This document shows positions 1 to 9,616 of a stretch of 64,000 nucleotides of DNA, piece by piece; positions within the stretch are counted from its first letter, which is position 1, and each line of letters opens with the position of its first letter. The translations under genes were made by a program, and so were the position numbers. Below the pieces are notes generated by a model that was not told the origin of the DNA, made no database searches, and worked only from the letters and a program-made list of their open reading frames with translations. Source of the stretch: Petrolisthes cinctipes (taxonomy: Eukaryota; Arthropoda; Malacostraca; Decapoda; Porcellanidae). The stretch lies in assembly GCA_033782935.1 (NCBI GenBank), contig JAWQEG010000710.1:5828001-5892000 (forward strand). Direction: 5' to 3'.

Positions 1-20
1 TGCAGGCCCAAAACATGCTG
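1..20 (+). repeat. Truncated M-class monomer at left edge
   Basis: The window opens inside the tail of a monomer. TGCAGGCCCAAAACATGCTG is the end seen in 159-bp (M-class) units. The first complete unit starts at 21. The array therefore continues beyond the left edge. Confidence 0.9.
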
Positions 21-3000
21 AAAATCGATATTTTAGGTGACCAAAGTCAACATGTGTATGCATCTTCTGCACTCGTTTATATCTCAAATTCAACCTCAAA
101 AAACCAGAAAATTCGATAAGTATGGGTCCCAGAAGCAATCTGTACATGTCTAGTCAGTGCTAGAATGTTTTCATAATATAGGCTCAAAACATGCAAAAAA
201 TCAATATTTTAAGTGTCCAAAGTCGATATGTGCATGCATCTTTTGTACCCGTTTATATCTCAAATTCAGGTTCAAAACACTAGAAAATTCGATATTTTGG
301 GGTCTCAGAAGTGATCTGTACATGCCTACTTAGTGCTAGAATATTTTCAAAATATAGGCCCAAAACATGCTAAAAATCGATATTTTAAGTGCCCAAAGTC
401 GATATCTCAAATTCAGGCCCAAAACACCCGAAAATTCGATATTTTGGGGTCCCAGAAGCAAACTGTACAAGCCAACTCCGTGTTAGAGTATTTTCAATAT
501 ACAGGCCCAAAACATACTGAAAATCGATCTTTTAGGTGCCCAAAAGTCGATATGTGCATGCATCTTCTGTACCCATTTATATCTCAAATTCAGGCTACGA
601 ACACCCGAAAATTCGATATTTTGGGGTCCCAGAAGTGATCTGTACATGCCTACTCAGTGCTAGAATGTTTTCAAAATATAGGCTCAAAACATGCTAAAAA
701 TCGATATTTTAAGTGTCCAAAATCGATATGTGCATGCATCATCTGTACCCGTTTATATCTCAAATTCAGGCTCAAAACACCCGAAAATTCGATATTTTGG
801 GGTCCCAGAAGTGATCTGTACATGCCTACTTAGTGCTAGAATATTTTCAAAATATAGGCCCAAAACATGCTAAAAATCGATATTTTAGGTGCCCAAAGTC
901 GATATCTCAAATTCAGGCCCAAAACACCCGAAAATTCGATATTTTGGGGTCCCAGAAGCGAACTGTACATGGCTACTCCGTGTTAGAGTATTTTCAAAAT
1001 ACAGGCCCAAAACATACTGAAAATCGATCTTTTAGGTGCCCAAAAGTCGATATGTGCATGCATATTCTGTACCCGTTTATATCCCAAATTCAACCTCAAA
1101 ACACCCGAAATTTCGATATTTTTTGGTCCCAGAAGCGATCTGTACATGCCTACTCAGATGCAGGCCCAAAACATGCTGAAAATCGATATTTTAGGTGCCC
1201 AAATTCAACATGTGTATGCATCTTCTGCACTCGTTTATATCTCAAATTCAACCTCAAAACACCCGAAAATTAGATAAGTATGGGTCCCCGAAGCGATCTG
1301 TACATGTCTAGTCAGTGCTAGAATGTTTTCAAAATATAGGCTCAAAACATGCTAAAAATCGATTTTTTAAGTGTCCAAAGTCGATATGTGCATGCATCTT
1401 CTGTCCCCGTTTATATCTCAAATTCAGGTTCAAAACACCCAAAATTTCGATACTTTGGGGTCCCAGAAGTGATCTGTACATGCCTACTTAGTGCTAGAAT
1501 ATTTTCAAAATATAGGCCCAAAACATGGTAAAAATCGATATTTTAGGTGCCCAAAGTCGATATCTTAAATTCAGGCCCAAAACACCCGAAAATTCGATAT
1601 TTTGGGGTCCCAGAAGCGAACTGTACATGCTTACTCCGTGTTAGAGTATTTTCAATATACAGGCCCGAAACATACTGAAAATCGATCTTTTAGTTGCCCT
1701 AATGTCGATATGTGAATGCATCTTCTGTACCCGTATATATCCCAAATTCAACCTCAAAACACCTGAAAATTCGATATTTTCGGGTCCCAGAAGCGATCTG
1801 TACATGCCTACTCAGTGCTAGAATTTTTTCAAAATATAGGCTCAAAACATGCTACAAATCGATACTTTAAGTGTCCAAAGTCGATATGTGCATGCATCAT
1901 CTGTACCCGTTTATATCTCAAATTCAGGCTCAAAACACCCGAAAATTCGATATTTTGGGGTCCCAGAAGTGATCTGTACATGCCTACTTAGTGCTAGAAT
2001 ATTTTCAAAATATAGGCCCAAAACATGCTAAAAATCGATATTTTAGGTGCCCAAAGTCGATATCTCAAATTCAGGCCCAAAACACCCGAAAATTCGATAT
2101 TTTGGGGTCCCAGGAGCGAACTGTACATGCATACTCCGTGTTAGAGTATTTTCAAAATACAGGCCCAAAACATACTGAAAATCGATCTTTTAGGTGAACA
2201 AAAGTCGATATGTGCATGCATCTTCTGTACCCGATTATATCTCAAATTCAGGCTCAAAACTCCCGAAAACTCGATATTTTGGGGTCCCAGAAGCGATCTG
2301 TACATGCCTACTCAGATATAGGCCAAAAACATGCTGATAATCGATATTTTAGGTGCACAAAGTCAATATGTGTATGCATCTTCTGCACTCGTTTATATCT
2401 CAAATTCAACCTCAAAACACCCGAAAATTCGATAATTTTGGGTCTCAGAAGCGATATGTACATGTCTAGTCAGTGCTAGAATATTTTCAAAATATAGGCT
2501 TAAAACATGCTAAAAATCGATATTTTAAGTGTCCAAAGTCGATATGTGCATGCATCTTCTGTACCCGTTTATATCTCAAATTCAGGTTCAAAACACCCGA
2601 AAATTCGATATTTTGGGGTCCCAGAAGCAATCTGTACATGCCTGCTCCTAGTTAGAGTATTTTCAAAATACAGGCCCAAAACATGCTGAAAATCGATATT
2701 TTAGCTGCCCAAAGTCAATATGTGCATGCATCTTCTGTACCCGTTTATATCTCAAATTCAGGCTCAAAATACCCAAAAATTCAATTTTTTGGGGTCCCAG
2801 AAGTGATCTGTACATGCCTACTTAGTGCTAGAATATTTTCAAAATATAGGCCCAAAACATGCTAAAAATAGATATTTTAGGTGCCCAAAGTCGATATCTC
2901 AAATTCTGGCTCAAAACACCCGAAAATTCGATATTTTGGGGTCCCAGAAGCGATCTGTACATGCCTACTCAGTGTTAGAGAATTTTCAAAATACAGGCCC

Positions 3001-6000
3001 AAAACAAGCTGAAAATCGATATTTTAGGTGACCAAAGTCAATATGTGTATGGATCTTCTGCACCCGTTTATATCCCAAATTCAACCTCAAAACACACTAA
3101 AATTCGATATTTTGGGGTCCCAGAAGTGATCTGTACATGCCTACTTAGTGCTAGAATATTTTCAAAATATAGGCCCAAAACATGATATAAATCGATATTT
3201 TAAGTGTTCAAAGTCGATATCTCAAATTCAGGCCCAAAACACCCGAAAATTCGATATTTTGGGGTCCCAGAAGCGAACTGTACATGCCTACTCCGTGTTA
3301 GAGTATTTTCAAAATACAGGCCCAAAACATACTGAAAATCGATCTTTTAGGTGCCCAAAAGTCGATATGTGCATGCATCTTCTATACCCGTTTATATCTC
3401 AAATTCAGGCTCGAAACACCCGAAAACTCGATATTTTGGGGTCCCAGAAGTGATCTGTACATGCATACTCATTGCTAGAATTCTTTCAAAATATAGTCTC
3501 AAAACATGCTAAAAATCGATATTTTAAGTGTCCAAAGTCGATATGTGCATGCATCATCTGTACCCGTTTATATTTCAAATTAAGGCTCAAAACACCCGAA
3601 AATTCGATATTTTGGGGTCCCAGAAGTGATCTGTACATGCCTACTTAGTGCTAGAATATTTTCAAAATATAGGCCCAAAACATGCTAAAAATCGATATTT
3701 TAGGTGCCCAAAGTCGATATATCAAAATCAGGACCATAACACCCGAAAATTCGATATTTTGGGGTCCCAGAAGCGAACTGTACATGCCTATTCCATGTTA
3801 GATTATTTTCAATATACAGGCCCATAACCTACTGAAAATCGATCTTTTAGGTGCCTAAAAGTCGATATGTGGATGCATCTAATGTACCCGTTTATATCCC
3901 AAATTCAACCTCAAAACACCCGAAAATTCGATATTTTGGGGTCCCAGAAGCGATCTGTACATGCCTACTCAGTGCTAGAATTTTTTCAAAATATTGGCTC
4001 AAAACATCCTAAAATCGATATTTTAAGTGTCCAAAGTCGATATGTGCATGAATCATCTGTACCCGTTTATATCTCAAATTCAGGCTCAAAACACCCGAAA
4101 ATTAAATATTTTGGGGTCCCAGAAGTGATCTGTACATGCCTACTTAGTGCTAGAATATTTTCAAAATATAGGCCCAAAACATGCTAAAAATCGATATTTT
4201 AGGTGCCCAAAGTCGATATCTCAAATTCAGGCCCAAAACACCCGAAAATTCGATATTTTGGGTGTCCCAGAAGCGAACTGTACATGCCTACTCCGTGTTA
4301 GAGTATTTTCAAAATACAGGCCCAAAACATACTGAAAATCGATCTTTTAGGTGCCCAAAAGTCGATATGTGCATGCATCTTCTGTACCCGTTTATATCTC
4401 AAATTCAGGCTCAAAACACCCGAAAACTCGATATTTTGGGGTCCCAGAAGCGATCTGTACATGCCTACTCAGATATAGGACAAAACATGCTGAAAATCGA
4501 TATTTTAGGTGCCCAAAGTCAACATGTGTATGCATCTTCAGCACTCGTTTATATCTCAAATTCAACCTCAAAACACCCGAAAATTCGATAATTTTGGGCC
4601 TCAGAAGCGATATGTACATGTCTAGTCAGTGCTAGAATGTTTTCAAAATATAGGCTCAAAACATGCTAAAAATCGATATTTTAAGTATCCAAAGTCAATA
4701 TGTGCATGCATCTTCTGTACCCGTTTATATCTCAAATTCAGAATCAAAACACCCGAAAATTCGATATTTTTGGGTCCCAGAAGCGATCTGCACATGCCTG
4801 CTCCTAGTTAGAGTATTTTCAAAATACAGGCCTAAAACATGCTGAAAATCGATATTTTAGGTGCTTAAAGTCAATATGTGCATGCGTCTTCTGTACCCGT
4901 TTATATCTCAAATTCAGGCTCAAAACACCTGAAAATTCGGTATTTTTTAGTCCTAGAAGCGATCTGTACATCCCTACTCCTAGTTAGAATGTTTTCAAGA
5001 TACAGACCCAAAACATGCTCAAAATCGATATTTTAGTTGCCCAAAAGTCGATATGTGCATGCATCTTCTGTACCCGTTTATATCTCAAATTCAGGCTCCA
5101 AACACCCGAAAATTCGATATTTTGGGGTCCCAGAAGCGATCTGTACATGCCTACTCAGATGCAGGCCCAAAACATGCTGAAAATCGATATTTTAGGTGCC
5201 CAAAGTCAACATGTGTATGCATCTTCTGCAGTCGTTTATATCTCAAATTCAACCTCAAAACACCCGAAAATTCGATAAGTATGGGTCCCAGAAGCGATCT
5301 GTACATGTCTAATCAGTGCTAGAATGTTTTCAAAATATAGGCTCAAAACATGCTAAAAATCGATATTTTAAGTGTCCAAAGTCGATATGTGCATGCATCT
5401 TCTGTACCCGTTTATATCTCAAATTCAGGTTCAAAACACCCGAAAAATCGATATTTTTGGGTCCCAGAAGCAATCTGTACATGCCTGCTTTTAGTTAGAG
5501 TATTTTCAAAATACAGGCCCAAAACATGCTGAAAATCGATATTTTAGGTGCCCAAAGTCAATATGTGCATGCATCTTCTGTACCCGTTTATATCTCAAAT
5601 TCAGGCTCAACACACCCGAAAATTCGATATTTTTGGGTCTCAGAAGCGATCTGTAAATGCCTAGTCAGTGCTAGAATGTTTTCAAAATATAGGCTCAAAA
5701 CATGCTAAAAATCGATATTTTAAGTGTCCAAAGTCGATATGTGCATGCATCATCTGTACCCGTTTATATCTCAAATTCAGGCTCAAAACACCCTAAAATT
5801 TGATATTTTGGGGTCCCAGAAGTGATCTGTACATGCCTACTTAGTGCTAGAATATTTTCAAAATATAGGCCCAAAACATGCTAAAAATCGATATTTTAGG
5901 TGCCCAAAGTCGATATCTGAAATTCAGGCTCAAAAAACCGAAAATTCGATATTTTGGGGTCCCAGAAGCGATCTGTACATGCCTACTTAGTGCTAGAATA

Positions 6001-6176
6001 TTTTCAAAATATAGGCCCAAAACATGCTATAAATCGATATTTTAGTTGCCCAAAGTCGATATCTCAAATTCAGGCTCAAAACACCCGAAAATTCGATATT
6101 TTGGGGTCCCAGAAGCGATCTGTACATGCCTACTCCGTGTTAGAGAATTTTCAAAATACAGGCCCAAAACAAGCTG
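21..6176 (+). repeat. Region 1: diverged block of 37 monomers
   Basis: Landmarks at 21, 197, 373, 520, 697, 873, 1020, 1179, 1355 and so on up to 6177 define 37 units of 146-148, 158-159 and 176-177 bp. The first nine unit lengths (176,176,147,177,176,147,159,176,176) match those of the 6206-bp HOR that follows. Parts of 4630-5700 align with 10480-11880 at offsets of 5852 and 6176 bp. The block is therefore a related relative of the young HOR that has gained and lost whole monomers. It contains no gene. Short frames here are repeat translations that recur in every block. Confidence 0.85.
1769..1785 (+). other. CENP-B-box-like 17-mer (8 of 9 core positions)
   Basis: ATTCGATATTTTCGGGT compared with the mammalian CENP-B box core NTTCGNNNNANNCGGGN matches TTCG and CGGG at the right spacing and misses only the central A, which is T. 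Most monomers have GGGG or TGGG in place of CGGG and match less well. The same variant occurs at 9600-9616 and 15806-15822. CENP-B is known from mammals, so this is likely a chance variant. Confidence 0.3.
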
Positions 6177-6496
6177 AAAATCGATATTTTAGGTGACCAA
6201 AGTCAATATGTGTATGGATCTTCTGCACCCGTTTATATTCCAAATTCAACCTCAAAACACCCGAAAATTCGATATTTTTGGGTCTCAGAAGCGATCTGTA
6301 CATGCCTACTCAGTGCTAGAATGTTTTCAAGATATAGGCTCAAAACATGCTAAAAATCGATATTTTAAGTGTCCAAAGTCGATATGTGCATGCATCATCT
6401 GTACCCGTTTATATCTCAAATTCAGGCTCAAAACACACTAAAATTCGATATTTTTGGGTCCCAGAAGTGATCTGTACTTGCCTACTTAGTGCTAGA

Positions 6497-6511
6497 ATAT
6501 TTTCAAAATAT
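6497..6511 (+). other. 15-bp perfect dyad ATATTTT-C-AAAATAT (example)
   Basis: Near the end of half B many units have ATATTTTCAAAATAT, a perfect inverted repeat around a single C. S units have GTATTTTCAAAATAC (6644-6658), in which both outer bases changed and pairing is kept. Other unit types have ATGTTTT or a run of T on the left and break the symmetry. M units lack the element. Such dyads can extrude as small hairpins; a role here is not shown. Confidence 0.7.
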
Positions 6512-6851
6512 AGGCCCAAAACATGCTATAAATCGATATTTTAGTTGCCCAAAGTCGATATCTCAAATTCAGGCCCAAAACAACCGAAAATTCGATATTT
6601 TGGGGTCCCAGAAGCGAACTGTACATGCCTACTCCGTGTTAGAGTATTTTCAAAATACAGGCCCAAAACATACTGAAAATCGATCTTTTAGGTGCCCAAA
6701 AGTCGATATGTGCATGCATCTTCTGTACCCGTTTATATCTCAAATTCTGGCTCGAAACACCCGAAAATTCGATATTTTGGGGTCCCAGAAGCGATCTGTA
6801 CATGCCTACTCAGTGCTAGAATTTTTTCAAAGTATAGGCTCAAAACATCCT

Positions 6852-7027
6852 AAAATCGATATTTTAAGTGTCCAAAGTCGATATGTGCATGCATCATCTG
6901 TACCCGTTTATATCTCAAATTCAGGCTCAAAACACCCGAAAATTCAATATTTTGGGGTCCCAGAAGTGATCTGTACATGCCTACTTAGTGCTAGAATATT
7001 TTCAATATATAGGCCCAAAACATGCTA
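6852..7027 (+). repeat. Full-length L monomer, showing the A/B half structure
   Basis: Half A (6852-6938, 87 bp) and half B (6939-7027, 89 bp) align in order: AAAATCGATATTTT with AAAATTCAATATTTT (AAAATTCGATATTTT in most units), then GTGTCCAAAGTCGAT (GGTGCCCA in many units) with GGGGTCCCAGAAGTGAT, then TGTGCATGCAT with TGTACATGCCT, and CAGGCTCAAAACACCCG with TAGGCCCAAAACATGCT. The middle of each half has diverged. The family thus descends from a repeat of about 88 bp that dimerised. Half A holds a 14-bp alternating purine-pyrimidine run at 6881-6894. Confidence 0.85.
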
Positions 7028-7174
7028 AAAATCGATATTTTAGGTGCCCAAAGTCGATATCTCAAATTCAGGCCCAAAACACCCGAAAATTTGATATTTT
7101 GGGGTCCCAGAAGCGAACTGTACAAGCCTACTCCGTGTTAGAGTATTTTCAAAATACAGGCCCAAAACATACTG
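7028..7174 (+). repeat. Short 147-bp S-class monomer (type example)
   Basis: Compared with a full unit, 29 bp are missing between GATAT and CTCAAATTC. The lost stretch begins at GTGCATGCATC and ends at GTTTATAT. Short ATAT repeats flank the break, so the deletion probably arose between them. The junction creates an EcoRV site (GATATC, 7056-7061) that full-length units lack. Typical S units also carry GCGAACTGTACATGCCTACTCC and the GTATTTTCAAAATAC form of the dyad. The 147-bp length is a multiple of three and equals the nucleosome core length; the latter may be coincidence. Confidence 0.9.
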
Positions 7175-7333
7175 AAAATCGATCTTTTAGGTGCCCAAAA
7201 GTCGATATGTGCATGCATCTTCTGTACCCGTTTATATCTCAAATTCAGGCTCAAAACACCCGAAAACTCGATATTTTTTGGTCCCAGAAGCAATCTGTAC
7301 ATGCCTACTCAGATATAGGCCCAAAACATGCTG
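7175..7333 (+). repeat. 159-bp M-class monomer (type example)
   Basis: Eighteen bases are missing from half B. ACTCAG is joined directly to ATATAGGCCC, which removes the TGCTAGAATGTTTTCAAA segment and with it the dyad. Later copies read CAGATGCAGGCCC, which looks like a derivative of the CAGATATAGGC junction seen here and at 2318 and 4472. M units usually begin CGATCTTTT and have one extra A in CCCAAAAGTC, so 177 minus 18 gives 159. Confidence 0.9.
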
Positions 7334-8361
7334 AAAATCGATATTTTAGGTGCCCAAAGTCAACATGTGTATGCATCTTCTGCACTCGTTTATATCTCAA
7401 ATTCAACCTCAAAACACCCGAAAAATCGATAATTTTGGGTCTCAGAAGCGATATGTACATGTCTAGTCAGTGCTAGAATGTTTTCAAAATATAGGCTGAA
7501 AACATGCTAAAAATCGATATTTTAAGTTTCCAAAGTCAATATGTGCATGCATCTTCTGTACCCGTTTATATCTCAAATTCAGGTTCAAAACACCCGAAAA
7601 TTCGATATTTTTTGGTCCCAGAAGCAATCTGTACATGCCTGCTCCTAGTTAGAGTATTTTCAAAATACAGACCCAAAACAAGCTGAAAATCGATATTTTA
7701 GGTGACCAAAGTCAATATGTGTATGGATCTTCTGCACCCGTTTATATCCCAAATTCAACCTCAAAACACCCGAAAATTCGATATTTTTGGGTCTCCGAAG
7801 CGATCTGTACATGCCTACTCAGTGCTAGAATGTTTTCAAAATATAGGCTCAAAACATGCTAAAAATCGATATTTTAAGTGTCCAAAGTCGATATGTGCAT
7901 GCATTATCTGTACCCGTTTATATCTCAAATTCAGGCTCAAAACACCCTAAAATTCGAAATTTTGGGGTCCCAGAAGTGATCTGTACATGCCTACTTAGTG
8001 CTAGAATATTTTCAAAATATAGGCCCAAAACATACTAAAAATCGATATTTTAGGTGCCGAAAGTCGATATCTCAATTTCAGGCCCAAAACACCCGAAAAT
8101 TCGATATTTTGGGGTCCCAAAAGCGAACTGTACATGCCTACTCCGTGTTAGAGTATTTTCAAAATACAGGCCCAAAACATATTGAAAATCGATCTTTTAG
8201 GTGCCCAAAAGTCGATATGTGGATGCATCTTCTGTACCCGTTTATATCCCAAATTCAGGCTCAAAACACCCGAAAATTCGATATTTTGGGGTCCCAGAAG
8301 CGATCTGCACATGCCTACTCAGTGCTAGAATATTTTCAAAATATAGGCTCAAAACATGCTA

Positions 8362-8529
8362 AAAATCAATATTTTAAGTGTCCAAAGTTGATATGTGCAT
8401 GCATCATCTGTACCCGTTTATATCTCAAATTCAGGCTCAAAACACCCGAAAATTTGATATTTTGGGGTTCCAGAAGTGATCTGTACTTAGTGCTAGAATA
8501 TTTTCAAAATATAGGCCCAAAACATGCTA
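8362..8529 (+). repeat. 168-bp monomer with an 8-bp deletion
   Basis: CTGTACTTAGTGC replaces CTGTACATGCCTACTTAGTGC. Eight bases were lost between two TAC triplets. The unit recurs at 14568-14735 in HOR copy 2, so it is a stable marker of the 37-mer. Confidence 0.85.
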
Positions 8530-9599
8530 AAAATCGATATTTCAGATGCCCAAAGTCGATATCTCAATTTCAGGCTCAAAACACACGAAAATTCGATATT
8601 TTGGGGTCCCAGAAGCGAACTGTACTTGACTACTCCGTGTTAGAGTATTTTCAAAATACAGGCCCAAAACATACTGAAAATCGATCTTATAGGTGCCCAA
8701 AAGTCGATATGTGCATGCATCTTCTGTACCCGTTTATATCCCAAATTCAACCTCAAAACACCCAATAATTCGCTATTTTTGGGTCCCAGAAGCGATCTGT
8801 ACATGCCTACTCAGTGCTAGAATGTTTTCAAAATATAGGCTCAAAACATGCTAAAAATCGATATTTTAAGTGTCCAAAGTCGATATGTGCATGCATCATC
8901 TGTACCCGTTTATATCTCAAATTCAGGCTCAAAACACCCGAAAATTCGATATTTTGGGATCCCAGAAGTGATCTGTACATGCCTACTTAGTGCTAGAATA
9001 TTTTCAAAATATAGGCCCAAAACATGCTAAAAATCGATATTTTAGGTGCCCAAATTCGATATCTCAAATTCAGTCCCAAAACACCCGAAAATTAGATATT
9101 TTGTGGTCCCAGAAGCGAACTGTACATGCCTCTCCGTGTTAGAGTATTTTCAAAATACAGGCCCAAAACATAATGAAAATCGAACCTTTAGGTGCCCAAA
9201 AGTCGATATGTGCATGCATCTTCTGTACCAGTTTATATCTCAAATTCAGGCTCCAAACACCCGAAAATTCGATATTTTGGGGTCCCAGAAGCAATCTGTA
9301 CATGCCTACTCAGATGCAGGCCCAAAACATGCTGAAAATCGATATTTTACGTGCCCAATGTCAACATGTGTATGCATCTTCTGCACACGTTTATATCTCA
9401 AATTCAACCTCAAAACACCTGAAAATTCGATAAGTATGGGTCCCAGAAGCGATCTGTATATGTCTAGTCAGTGCTAGAATGTTTTCAAAATATAGGTTCA
9501 AAACATTCTAAAAATCGATATTTTAAGTGTCCAAAGTCGATATGTGCATGCACCTTTGTACCCGTTTATATCTCAAATTCAGGTTCAAAACACCCAAAA

Positions 9600-9616
9600 A
9601 TTCGATATTTTCGGGT
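9600..9616 (+). other. CENP-B-box-like 17-mer, second site
   Basis: ATTCGATATTTTCGGGT has the same 8-of-9 core match as the site at 1769, inside a 175-bp unit of HOR copy 1. The corresponding site in copy 2 is 15806-15822. No functional claim can be made. Confidence 0.3.

Larger units (their letters stand above)
6852..7509 (+). repeat. L-S-M-N module, 658 bp (type example)
   Basis: Four consecutive units of 176, 147, 159 and 176 bp make the clearest recurring module of the family. L (6852-7027) carries AAGTGTCC after the first ATTTT and a TACTTAGTGCTAGAAT end. S (7028-7174) has the 29-bp half-A deletion and a TCCGTGTTAGAGTATT end. M (7175-7333) opens with CGATCTTTT and lacks 18 bp in half B. 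N (7334-7509) carries GTCAACATGTGTATGCATC and CAACCTCAAAAC. The module is repeated at 13058-13715 and 22860-23517. In the 37-mer, all four M units are followed by an N unit. Confidence 0.9.

Noticed and set aside
3930..4619. Minus-strand frames (for example 4392-4619, 33930-34145, 37379-37594, 49043-49258)
   Set aside because: These are complementary readings of ordinary monomers, present only where stop codons happen to be mutated. They show no independent signal.
7998..8768. Longest open frame (about 256 codons) as a gene for a repetitive protein
   Set aside because: It spans several satellite units and is made of the same phrase repeated. It depends on unit lengths divisible by three and has no start context, domain or change of composition. 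An identical copy at 14204-14974 follows from the HOR duplication.
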